Positions 53,722 through 61,728 of a DNA stretch of 64,000 nucleotides are shown here, in pieces. The translations under genes were made by a program, and so were the position numbers. The stretch comes from Acidovorax_G lacteus. GTDB lineage: Bacteria > Pseudomonadota > Gammaproteobacteria > Burkholderiales > Burkholderiaceae_C. Position 1 is the first letter of the stretch, and every line of letters starts with the position of its first letter. The notes beneath the pieces are model-generated. The model was not told the origin of the DNA and searched no databases. It worked only from the letters and a program-made list of their open reading frames with translations. Location of the stretch: assembly GCF_039540375.1 (NCBI RefSeq), contig NZ_BAABEX010000029.1, forward strand, positions 1 through 64,000, given 5' to 3'.

Positions 53722-54279
53722 TTGAAGGTCTTGAAGCTGTCAGCCCAGGGCCTGCCCCAGTCGTGGATCACGCTGGAGCAGGCGGTGGTTCACTATGCCG
53801 CTGGTGAGGTGCGCTGGGAAGCGGGTGCGCAGATTGCGCGCTTTCGCGGCGGTCACAACGCCCGCACGGGCGAGCAGTCGGTGATTGCGATCAACAGCAT
53901 CATCGGCACGCGCGGGGTTCCCCGCATCAACCCGTTTGAGCTCAAGCCCGGCCTGACCAACAGCAAGCTGTTTGCGCGCGACCGCAACGTGTGCGCCTAC
54001 TGCGGTGGCCAGTTCCACGAGCACGAACTGACGCGCGAGCACATCGTGCCCTACGCGCGGCAGGGGCAGGACCACTGGATGAACGTGGTCACCGCCTGCC
54101 GGCCGTGTAACCACCGCAAGGGCCCGCGCACGCCCGAGGAAGCGCGCATGCCATTGCTGTACGCGCCCTACGTGCCCAGCCTCTGGGAAGACTTCATCCT
54201 GCGCAACCGGCGCATCCTGGCCGACCAGATGGAGTTTTTGAAGGCGCACGTGCCGCGTTCGTCGCGCCTGCTGGTGTGA
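53722..54279 (+). CDS. HNH endonuclease-family protein
   Basis: A 185-residue protein with a zinc-stabilised HNH fold at about 88-135: C91 and C94 (VCAYCGGQF), the His region ELTREHIVPYARQG, and C126, C129 followed by N130-H131 (ACRPCNHRKG). This is the single-domain type widespread in beta- and gammaproteobacteria, not a phage or homing form. The start is TTG at 53722, supported by a strong AGGAGGT 7 nt before it. DNA cleavage is the family activity, but the cellular role is unknown. No partner gene is linked. Confidence 0.9.
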   Translation: MKVLKLSAQGLPQSWITLEQAVVHYAAGEVRWEAGAQIARFRGGHNARTGEQSVIAINSIIGTRGVPRINPFELKPGLTNSKLFARDRNVCAYCGGQFHEHELTREHIVPYARQGQDHWMNVVTACRPCNHRKGPRTPEEARMPLLYAPYVPSLWEDFILRNRRILADQMEFLKAHVPRSSRLLV

Positions 54280-54321
54280 GGCGGGGTGGTGGCGCAGGGC
54301 CTGTGCGGCGGGGCCCCGGCC

Positions 54322-55641
54322 TCAGTGCGCTGTGTCCGGGCGGCGTGCCCAGACCACAAAGCCCTGTACGGGATTGCGGTTCTCTTCGTACAGCGGCCCG
54401 TCGGTGATTTCGATCGCCTCGAAACCGGCGGCCTCGCACAGCGCCTGGACATGGCTGCGCTTGTGCGCAAATCGCCCGCCTGCATGCAGCACGCGGTCCG
54501 GCCCAGCCTCGTCGGCGGCCTCGCAGGAGAGCACCAGCCAGCCGCCCGGTGCCAGCACCCGGCGCGCATGGGGAATCGCATCGGTCAGGTCGCCGGCGTA
54601 CGGAAACACATCGAGCGCAGCCACGACCTGGTACAGCCCTTCAGGCGTTTCGCGCAGCGCGTCGTGTACGTTCACGGTGTGGAAGCGCTCGTACACCTTG
54701 TGCCGCGCGGCCTGCGCGATCATGTTGCGCGAGTAGTCCACGCCGATCAGGAAGCCTTCGACCGGCTTGCCCAGGCACACGCCCAGCAGGCCCGTGCCGC
54801 AGCCCAGGTCCAGCACGTTGAAGCGGCGGTCGGGGAACATGGCGAGCAGACGGTCGGCCACTTGCTTGGGCAATTGGTACTTCAGCGAGCGCACCATGTG
54901 CATGTCGTACAGCTCGGCCATGCCGTCGAACAGTTCGGTCATCAGCGCGGCCGGCTGCTCGCTGGGGGTGCGGCCCTGGGCCAGGTCGTCGTAGTAACGG
55001 AACAGCGCCTCGTCCGGGGCTTCGGCCAGCAGGGCCTGGGTGTCGGGCAAGGCCTCGGCCACACGACCCGCGGCCATCAGGGCGCGCACGCGGCCCACGC
55101 GGTTCGCCGCTTCGGGCGACTGCTCGACCAGACCGCTCCACAGCGCCAGCGATTCGTCGTGCTGGCCGAGCTGGCTCAGGTCGCGTGCGAGCAACTGGCG
55201 CAGCATCGGGTCACCCGGCACGAGTTCGAGGCCGCGGCGCAGGTGGCGCACTGCCATCTCCAGATGGCCTGCACGGTGGGCAATGTCCACCACCCCGGCC
55301 AGCACCTGCAGGTTCTTGGGTTCGAGCGTGGCCACCTTCTCGGCCTTCTCCATGGCTTCAGCAAACTGATTCTGACGGGCCAGCAGCAGCGCCAGCTCCA
55401 GCAGGCCTGGGCCCCAGTCGGGCGCCAGGGCCACGGCTTTGCGCAGCGACTGGAACGCGCCATCGAGGTTGCCTGCCTTCTCGGCCATCAGTCCACCGAG
55501 CATGTGCACGCGCGGGTCCTGCGGCCACTTCTGGTTGGCCTTGTTCAGCGTCTGCGCCGCCTTCTGGAGGTCGCCCTTGGCGATCAGCTCGCGGGCCTGT
55601 TGCAGGTGTTGAAGGTTCGGATCGGGTGCGTTGGCGCTCAT
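54322..55641 (-). CDS. TPR protein fused to a class I SAM-dependent methyltransferase
   Basis: A 439-residue protein. Residues 10-215 contain about five TPR-like helical repeats; residues 230-435 form a methyltransferase with motif I VLDLGCGTGLLG (276-287), GVDYSRNMIAQA for motif II, and LVLSCE later. The fusion suggests a methyltransferase that recognises a protein partner through the TPRs. Substrate unknown. AGGAA precedes the ATG at 55641. It follows the lipase-like gene by about 120 bp on the same strand. Confidence 0.92.
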   Translation of the reverse strand: MSANAPDPNLQHLQQARELIAKGDLQKAAQTLNKANQKWPQDPRVHMLGGLMAEKAGNLDGAFQSLRKAVALAPDWGPGLLELALLLARQNQFAEAMEKAEKVATLEPKNLQVLAGVVDIAHRAGHLEMAVRHLRRGLELVPGDPMLRQLLARDLSQLGQHDESLALWSGLVEQSPEAANRVGRVRALMAAGRVAEALPDTQALLAEAPDEALFRYYDDLAQGRTPSEQPAALMTELFDGMAELYDMHMVRSLKYQLPKQVADRLLAMFPDRRFNVLDLGCGTGLLGVCLGKPVEGFLIGVDYSRNMIAQAARHKVYERFHTVNVHDALRETPEGLYQVVAALDVFPYAGDLTDAIPHARRVLAPGGWLVLSCEAADEAGPDRVLHAGGRFAHKRSHVQALCEAAGFEAIEITDGPLYEENRNPVQGFVVWARRPDTAH

Positions 55642-55759
55642 GACGGTTCCTGGAATGCGGCAGCGCCCAGGCTGCCCGCGGGCCGCGCGCCCCATGGCGA
55701 CGGCAAAGCCCGGGATTATCCGGGATTTGCCGCTGCAGCCGAGGGGCTTGCGGGACCGC

Positions 55760-57163
55760 TCAGCGTGTGATTTCGAGCAGCACCACCCGGTTGTCGCGCG
55801 CAGCCCAGGTCTGGCCGACCACCACTTCGCTGTGGAACTCGGCGCGCACCGGGCGCTGGGGGCCGGTGGGCTTGATCTTGGCCGAGGCCACGCCTGCGCC
55901 CGGGGGCACGCCGGCCGGTGCGGCGCCGTCCAGGCGCATCGGGTCACGCTGCGGGTCGAGGTAGCCGCGCGGACGGGTGAGCGTGACCACCGAGTCGGCA
56001 TCGCGGTCGGCTGCCGCCAGGCGCTCGGCGCGCAGGTGCACGATGCTGCTGCTGCGCGGAAAGCCGCTGCGGTAGATGTGCGTGGTGGCGTAGCCCGGCG
56101 CAGCCACCTCGAATTCGACGGGGGCGTTCACGGGCACGGTCACCGGGCCCCAGCGGCCGTCGGCGGCCACCGTCTTGCCGGCCAGCGGCTCGCCGCGGCG
56201 GGCTCCGGTGGCAGGGTCCACGGCAAACACGCGCACGGTGGCACCGGGCACGGGCAGGTTGTTGCTGAAGCTGCCGGTGGCCGGGTCGAGCGGGTTCACG
56301 CCCAGGCCGGTGACTTTGCCGTCAATCACTACCGGGGCCGATTGCGGCACGGTGTCGCGGTGCTGTGGCGCGCGCCCGGTGATGAAGCGGTAGGTGGCCT
56401 CGAAGGCGGCGGGCGAGTACGAGGTCTCGCGGTGGTCGATGCTCGCGATCACGACGTTGGTCGCGCCTTTGAGCTCGGGGCCAGCCGCCGTGACATTGGT
56501 GGCCATGCCTTTTTGCCCGATCCACAGCCCGTCGGGCTGGGCGAACTTGTCGTTGTTGTCCGAACGGATCGTCATCCAGCGCACCGGGCCCGCCACCTCG
56601 TCGCCTGCGGCGTTCTTGGGGGCGTTCAGTCCGCGCAAGAAGGGGCCGGTCCCCGAAAACTCATTGCCCTCGCGCCAGCCCGGTACGGCCCACACCCCGT
56701 GGTTGGGTGTGCCGCCCAGCACGGCATGGCTCACCTGCGCGGCGCCTCCGCCGTTGTAGACGTAGTTGCGGATGGCATTGCCACCGCGCGAGTTGCCCAC
56801 CAGCACGACCTGCTTGGCACCTGTGCGGGCCAGCACCTGCTGCACCTCGCTGCGCAAGAACTCCATATGCTCTTGCGCCGAGGTGCGGCCGGCCTGCGGC
56901 TTGGCGTCTTCGTCGCGCGCCAGCGGGTAGGGCAGGTCGATGGCATGCAGGCGTTCGCGCGGCCAGCCGTTGCTTTCAAAGCGCCACAGGGTGGTCTGCC
57001 ACAGCGCGGCGGTGTCGCCATTGCCGTGCACGAACACGATGGGCGGATAGGCGTCGGCTGAGGGCAGGCCGGACGTGCCCAAGTGGCCACAGCCCGAAAG
57101 AGCGAGGCCCGTGGCCGCGGTGGCCGCAAAAAGCCAGCGGCGGCGGGACAGGTGCAAGGTCAT
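55760..57163 (-). CDS. Alpha/beta-hydrolase lipoprotein (lipase-like)
   Basis: A 467-residue protein with a signal region that has a twin-arginine-like SRRRWLF followed by lipobox ALSGC (C25). The hydrolase domain has HGNG (46-49) for the oxyanion hole and nucleophile elbow GNSRG with S125. Downstream are extra beta-rich domains (about 290-467) of unknown function, one containing a PVPGATVRVFAVDPATGARR segment like carboxypeptidase-regulatory-type folds. It probably hydrolyses esters at the cell envelope. AGGAGA precedes the ATG. It is separated from the upstream acyl-CoA dehydrogenase gene by a terminator. Confidence 0.88.
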   Translation of the reverse strand: MTLHLSRRRWLFAATAATGLALSGCGHLGTSGLPSADAYPPIVFVHGNGDTAALWQTTLWRFESNGWPRERLHAIDLPYPLARDEDAKPQAGRTSAQEHMEFLRSEVQQVLARTGAKQVVLVGNSRGGNAIRNYVYNGGGAAQVSHAVLGGTPNHGVWAVPGWREGNEFSGTGPFLRGLNAPKNAAGDEVAGPVRWMTIRSDNNDKFAQPDGLWIGQKGMATNVTAAGPELKGATNVVIASIDHRETSYSPAAFEATYRFITGRAPQHRDTVPQSAPVVIDGKVTGLGVNPLDPATGSFSNNLPVPGATVRVFAVDPATGARRGEPLAGKTVAADGRWGPVTVPVNAPVEFEVAAPGYATTHIYRSGFPRSSSIVHLRAERLAAADRDADSVVTLTRPRGYLDPQRDPMRLDGAAPAGVPPGAGVASAKIKPTGPQRPVRAEFHSEVVVGQTWAARDNRVVLLEITR

Positions 57164-57230
57164 GAAAGTCTCCTGGTTCGGGCACCGGGACGGTGCGGGG
57201 GAAGGACGCTCTTGGGCGGCGCCTGAACAG

Positions 57231-57262
57231 AAAACGCCCGTGAACCTCACGATCCACGAGCG
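57231..57262 (-). terminator. Intrinsic terminator of the acyl-CoA dehydrogenase pair
   Basis: On the minus strand CGCTCGTG (57262-57255) pairs with CACGGGCG (57242-57235), one mismatch, followed by TTTTC. It lies about 40 bp after the stop at 57302. Confidence 0.65.
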
Positions 57263-57301
57263 TTGCATGCGGGTGTGACCTGCGGATATCAGGTCAGTGG
57301 G

Positions 57302-58417
57302 TCAGGCGAACACGCCTGCGGTGTCCTGCATGCGGGCCGACACTTCGCCCAGGTGGTGCAGGGTGTCGCCGAAGACCATTTCCATCTGCGTGAGCTTCTT
57401 GAAGTAGTGGCTCACGATGTACTCGTCCGTCACACCGATGCCGCCATGCAGTTGCACGGCCTGCTGGCCCACATAGCGCATCGACTGGCCGAGTTGCACC
57501 TTGGCGCGAGCCAGGGCGGCGCGGCGTTCCTCGGGTTCTGCGCCGAGCTTGAGGCTCGCGTAGTAGCTCATCGAGCGGGCCAGCTCCAGTTGCATCTTCA
57601 TGTCGGCCACGCGGTGGCGCAGGGCCTGGAAGTTGGCAATTGCTACCCCGAATTGCTTGCGCTGGTTCATGTAGTCCACGGTGATGGCCAGGGTCTGGTC
57701 CATCACGCCCACGGCTTCGGCGCAGGTGGCGGCAATGCCGGTGTCCACGGCCAGCTCCAGCGCGCTCTGGCCCTCGGTGGTCACAAGCGTGGCCGGGGCG
57801 TTGTCGAACCGCACCTCGGCCGCGCGGCTGCCGTCCTGCGTGACGTAGCCGCGCGTTTGCACGCCCGCAGCCGTACGCTCCACCAGGAACAGCGCCGTGG
57901 CACCGCCCAGGCGGGCGGGCACCAGAAAGGCGTCGGCCTGGTCGCCCGCGGGCACCACGCTTTTCAGGCCGCTCACAGTGTGGCTGCCGCCATTGGCTAT
58001 GGCGGTGGCCTGGCAGCGGTCCAGGTGGTAGCGGGCGCTGCGCTCCTGGTGGGCGAGCACCACCAGCACCTCGCCCGAGGCGATGCGTGGCAGCCAGGCC
58101 GCCTGCACCGACGCCGGGGCATGGGTGCTGAGCACGGCGCTGGCGATGAAGGTGTGCGCCAGCGGCTCCAGCACGATGCCGCGGCCCAGCTCTTCCATCG
58201 CCACCATGGCGCTCACAGCACCTTGGCCCAGGCCATCGTGGGCTTCGGGCACCATCAGTGCGGTCAGGCCGAGTTCGGCCAGTTCGTTGTAGGCGGCGCG
58301 GTCAAAACCGCCGGCCGCCACGGCCGCACGGCGGCGGTCAAAGCTGTAGCCCTTGTCCACCCAGCGGCGCACGGCGTCGCGCAGTTGTTCCTGGTCGTCA
58401 GAAAAATCGAAATCCAT
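57302..58417 (-). CDS. Acyl-CoA dehydrogenase family protein (second gene of pair)
   Basis: A 371-residue flavoprotein of the acyl-CoA dehydrogenase superfamily: an N-terminal helical domain starting MDFDFSDDQEQLRDAVRRWV, a middle beta-domain with rather poor conservation of the flavin motif, and a C-terminal helical domain ending VQLHGGIGVTDEYIVSHYFK. It resembles the short, divergent subunit often encoded with a full-length partner in heteromeric ACADs (steroid- or CoA-ester-degrading types). CAGGAGAG precedes the ATG. It follows the other ACAD gene by 128 bp. Confidence 0.92.
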   Translation of the reverse strand: MDFDFSDDQEQLRDAVRRWVDKGYSFDRRRAAVAAGGFDRAAYNELAELGLTALMVPEAHDGLGQGAVSAMVAMEELGRGIVLEPLAHTFIASAVLSTHAPASVQAAWLPRIASGEVLVVLAHQERSARYHLDRCQATAIANGGSHTVSGLKSVVPAGDQADAFLVPARLGGATALFLVERTAAGVQTRGYVTQDGSRAAEVRFDNAPATLVTTEGQSALELAVDTGIAATCAEAVGVMDQTLAITVDYMNQRKQFGVAIANFQALRHRVADMKMQLELARSMSYYASLKLGAEPEERRAALARAKVQLGQSMRYVGQQAVQLHGGIGVTDEYIVSHYFKKLTQMEMVFGDTLHHLGEVSARMQDTAGVFA

Positions 58418-58545
58418 GTGTCTCTCCTGGTGCGGGCTTGTCGCGCCGAGGCGTATTCAGACAAGCCGCGAAGCTCTTGTTGGCCCCCCTCGCGCAGACG
58501 CACGGGAAGCCGTCCTGTTGCGCAGCGCGCAGGCGGCGGTCGGCG

Positions 58546-59751
58546 TCAGCCGAGAACCGTCTGCGCGACGATGTTGCGCTGCACCTCGTTGGAGCCGCCG
58601 TAGATCGTCGTCTTGCGCAGGTTGAAGTAGGTCGAGGCCAGCGGGGCGTTGCCCACCACGCCACCCGGGAAGCCCCCGAGCGCACCGGCGGCGGCATCGC
58701 CCTGCCAGCCAGCCTCCATGGCTTCTTCAATGAAGGGCAGGGCGTAGGGCCCGGCGGCCAGCATCATCAGCTCGGAATAGCGCTGCTGGATTTCGCTGCC
58801 GCGGATCTTGAGCAGGCCGGCGATGTCCAGCGAGTTCTTGCCGCTCTTTTCGGCCGACAGCACGCGCAGCACGAGCATTTCGAGCGCAACGATGTCCACT
58901 TCGAGCAGCGCGATCTGGTCACGGAAGCGCAGGTCGTCCCACACGCCTTCGGCCTTGGCGATGCGCTTGAGGCGTTCGAGCTCGCGCTTGGCGCGGTTCA
59001 CGTCGGCGATGTTGGTGCGCTCGTGGCTCAGCAGGTGCTTGGCGTAGGTCCAGCCCTTGTTCTCTTCGCCGATCAGGTTCTCGGCCGGCACCTCGACGTT
59101 ATCGAAGAACACTTCGTTGACTTCGTGGTCGCCATCAAGCAGCTTGATGGGCCGCACCGTCACGCCGGGCGACTTCATGTCGATCAGCAGGAAGCTGATG
59201 CCCGTCTGCGGCTTGCCTTCGTTGCTGGTGCGCACCAGACAGAAGATCCATTCGCCGTACTGGCCGAGCGTGGTCCAGGTCTTCTGGCCGTTGACGATGT
59301 ACTTGTTGCCCACGCGCTCGGCACGGGTCTTGAGCGAGGCCAGATCCGACCCCGAGCCCGGTTCGCTGTAGCCCTGGCTCCACCACACTTCGCCGCTGGC
59401 GATGCCGGGCAGAAAGCGCTGCTGCTGCTCGGCGTTGCCGAAGGCCATGATGACCGGGGCCACCATCACGGGGCCGAAGGGCACGACGCGCGGCGCACCG
59501 GCCAGCGCACATTCTTCTTCGAACAGGTGCTTTTGCACCGCGTTCCAGCCCGGGCCGCCAAATTCCTTGGGCCAAGCGTGGCCCAGCCAGCCTTTTTTGC
59601 CCAGGATCTTGGCCCAGCGCTGCATGTCGTCACGCGACAGGCGCAGGGCGTTGTGCACCTTGTGCGCGATGTCCTGGGGGAGGTTGCTGCGGACCCATGC
59701 GCGAATCTCTTCGCGAAAGGCCTGCTCTTCGGGGGTGAATGCGAGGTCCAT
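58546..59751 (-). CDS. Acyl-CoA dehydrogenase family protein (first gene of pair)
   Basis: A 401-residue acyl-CoA dehydrogenase: MDLAFTPEEQAFREEIRAWV, then WSQGYSEPGSGSDLASLKTRA for the flavin/substrate site, VNGQKTWTTLGQYGEWIFCLVRT, and the C-terminal IYGGSNEVQRNIVAQTVLG that binds the FAD of the other subunit. It likely acts with the neighbouring ACAD on a CoA ester; substrate unknown. AGGAG precedes the ATG at 59751. Confidence 0.95.
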   Translation of the reverse strand: MDLAFTPEEQAFREEIRAWVRSNLPQDIAHKVHNALRLSRDDMQRWAKILGKKGWLGHAWPKEFGGPGWNAVQKHLFEEECALAGAPRVVPFGPVMVAPVIMAFGNAEQQQRFLPGIASGEVWWSQGYSEPGSGSDLASLKTRAERVGNKYIVNGQKTWTTLGQYGEWIFCLVRTSNEGKPQTGISFLLIDMKSPGVTVRPIKLLDGDHEVNEVFFDNVEVPAENLIGEENKGWTYAKHLLSHERTNIADVNRAKRELERLKRIAKAEGVWDDLRFRDQIALLEVDIVALEMLVLRVLSAEKSGKNSLDIAGLLKIRGSEIQQRYSELMMLAAGPYALPFIEEAMEAGWQGDAAAGALGGFPGGVVGNAPLASTYFNLRKTTIYGGSNEVQRNIVAQTVLG

Positions 59752-59851
59752 GCGGTGCGTCTCCTGTGAATGCACAGGTTGTAGCACGGTCGTGCTTTTT
59801 ACGCCTGTCCGGGTGGCGACAAGCCCCGCCGGGCCTCGGGTTGCCGCGCTT

Positions 59852-60517
59852 TCAGGCCGCAGGCAGACGGGCTTCGAGCGCCTGCACCCGTGCCTCCAGG
59901 GCCTCGATGCGGGCGATCAGTTCGGCCTCGCGCGGGGCGGTGTGGCTGGCGCTGGCTGCGGATGCACTGGCCATTGCTTCGGCCTGCGCAGCCGCGGCCT
60001 GCGGGCCGCAGAGCAAGTGGGCCCAGCGCGCCTCGCGGGCGCCCGGGGCGCGCGGCAGCAGCACGACCAGCGGGCCGCCCTTGTCGGCGGGGCGGTCGCG
60101 CAGTTCTTCCAGGAAGGCCTCGACCGACGAAATGTCGGCAAAACGGTGCCAGCGCTCGGCGTTGATGCGCAGCTCGCCCGCCGTTTGCGGGCCGCGCAGC
60201 ATCAGCAGGCCCAGCAGCGCGGCCGACTGGTCCGGCACGGCCAGTACGCGCTGGGCGTTGTGCTCCCAGCGCGCGGCGCGGCCGCCGCTGGTTTCAAACA
60301 CCAGGGCGCGGTGGCGCAGCGCATCCAGGGCCTCTTGCACCTCGGCTTCGCTGAGCTGCATCACCGGGTCCCGGCTGGTTTTCTGGTTGCAGCCGGTGAC
60401 CAGACCGTTGAGCGTCATGGGGTAGCTGTCGGGCACGGTGCGGGCTTTTTCCATGAGCGTGGCGAGCACGCGGGCTTCGGTGGCGGCAAGGGGCTGCAGG
60501 GCGGGATCGAAGGGCAT
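59852..60517 (-). CDS. YceH-family (DUF480) protein
   Basis: A 221-residue protein of the DUF480/YceH family: LAATEARVLATLMEKARTVPDSYPMTLN, NQKTSRDPVMQLSEAEVQEAL, LRGPQTAGELRINAERWHRF and, at the C terminus, a coiled coil (AELIARIEALEARVQALEARL). The first parts form two winged-helix-like domains. The exact role is unknown. It is divergent from purN, with 16 bp between the start codons, so their promoters must overlap the coding ends. Confidence 0.93.
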   Translation of the reverse strand: MPFDPALQPLAATEARVLATLMEKARTVPDSYPMTLNGLVTGCNQKTSRDPVMQLSEAEVQEALDALRHRALVFETSGGRAARWEHNAQRVLAVPDQSAALLGLLMLRGPQTAGELRINAERWHRFADISSVEAFLEELRDRPADKGGPLVVLLPRAPGAREARWAHLLCGPQAAAAQAEAMASASAASASHTAPREAELIARIEALEARVQALEARLPAA

Positions 60518-60533
60518 GGGAAAATTCGTGGCA

Positions 60534-61118
60534 ATGAAAAACATCGTCATTCTCATCTCGGGCGGTGGCTCGAACATGGCCGCCATCGTGCGCACTGCCG
60601 AGCGCGAGGACTGGGCGCGCCGCCTGGGCGCACGCGTGGCCGCGGTGGTGAGCAACAAGGCCGACGCGGGCGGGCTGGCGTTTGCGCGCGAGCACGGCAT
60701 TGCCACCGAGGTGCTGGACCACAAGGCCTACCCCTCGCGCGAGGCGTTTGACGAGGCGCTGGCAGCGGTCATCGACCGCCATGCGCCCACACTGGTGGTG
60801 CTGGCGGGCTTCATGCGCATCCTCACGCCGGGGTTTGTGCAGCGCTACGCGGGGCGGCTGCTCAACATCCATCCCTCGCTGCTGCCGGCCTTCAATGGCC
60901 TGCACACGCACCAGCGCGCCATCGAGGCCGGTTGCCGCTACGCCGGGGCTACGGTGCACCAGGTGACGGCCGAGCTGGACGTGGGTCCCATCCTCGATCA
61001 GGCCGTGGTGCCGGTGCTGCCGGGCGACACGGCCGATACGCTGGCGGCCCGGGTGCTGACGCAGGAGCACCTGATCTACCCGCGTGCCGTGCGCCGCTGG
61101 CTCGAATCCCAGGCGTAG
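60534..61118 (+). CDS. purN: Phosphoribosylglycinamide formyltransferase
   Basis: A 194-residue enzyme of purine synthesis that transfers a formyl group from 10-formyl-THF to GAR. Motifs: ISGGGSNMAAIV for phosphate binding, LAGFMRILTPGFVQ, NIHPSLLPAFNGLHTHQRA with catalytic Asn and His, and ELDVGPILDQ with the catalytic Asp. Length is normal. The very short distance to the divergent YceH gene leaves little room for a leader. Confidence 0.97.
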   Translation: MKNIVILISGGGSNMAAIVRTAEREDWARRLGARVAAVVSNKADAGGLAFAREHGIATEVLDHKAYPSREAFDEALAAVIDRHAPTLVVLAGFMRILTPGFVQRYAGRLLNIHPSLLPAFNGLHTHQRAIEAGCRYAGATVHQVTAELDVGPILDQAVVPVLPGDTADTLAARVLTQEHLIYPRAVRRWLESQA

Positions 61119-61224
61119 GCTTTGGGCATGGGCCCCGGGCGTGGGCCTTGTCAGCGAACGGGTCGCAGGCGCGGGCGGAGGGCGCTCCTGGCCCTTGTTC
61201 CATGCACCCCGTGCGTCATCCAGT

Positions 61225-61252
61225 TGCTATTAAATTAATAGCTGGTCGTGCT
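61225..61252 (+). repeat. AATAGC-type short repeat between purN and the DUF1653 gene
   Basis: TGCTATTAAATTAATAGC followed by TGGTCGTGCT matches the core of the repeats at 19928-19957 and 20733-20760. TGCTATTAAATTAATAGC is itself a near-perfect palindrome. It lies about 105 bp after purN. Confidence 0.65.
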
Positions 61253-61318
61253 CTACTTTGCTAGGCTTGGGCCCAAAAGCACTATGAATCGGCAGCCCCG
61301 GTGCCCAGCGCTGCGAAC

Positions 61319-61585
61319 TCAGGCGCGATGCGCTGCCGGGTCAGCCGCGGTGCCGGGCGGCAGCCGCTCGAAACGCGGGCGCTGCACGCCATCGATCTCC
61401 ACCGTTTCGGCAAACATGGCAGCCGGGCGCACCCACAGCCCGCGCTCGCCATACAGGGCGCGGTACACGGTCATGGGCTCCAGGCTTTCGCTGTGGCGGG
61501 CGGTGTCCACCACCTCGTACAGCCCGCCTTTGTAATGGCGGTACAGGCCGGGCGGGGTGGGGTGCAGCGGGGGCAGGTCGGACAC
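61319..61585 (-). CDS. DUF1653-family small protein
   Basis: An 88-residue protein with the DUF1653 core GLYRHYKGGLYEVVDTARHS and EPMTVYRALYGERGLWVRPAAMF. The family is widespread, small and uncharacterised, and likely forms an SH3-like barrel. The start is GTG at 61585, supported by GAGGAAC before it. It is divergent from the M48-family gene at 61729. Confidence 0.85.
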   Translation of the reverse strand: MSDLPPLHPTPPGLYRHYKGGLYEVVDTARHSESLEPMTVYRALYGERGLWVRPAAMFAETVEIDGVQRPRFERLPPGTAADPAAHRA

Positions 61586-61728
61586 GGTGGGTTCCTCAGT
61601 GGGTAGGATGCGCGGCGGAGAGGGCAGTATGCGCCACGCGCTGCCGCAGGCGAACACCAGTCTGCGCTGTGGACGCGGGCGAACCTTGGGCACGGGCACG
61701 CATCCCGGCCCCCGGGAGGAACCACACG

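Noticed and set aside
53722..54279. HNH gene as part of a restriction, homing or phage-defence system
   Set aside because: It stands alone between ribF and a methyltransferase of the TPR type, with no modification subunit, intron or mobile-element borders; the protein is the common single-domain HNH type.
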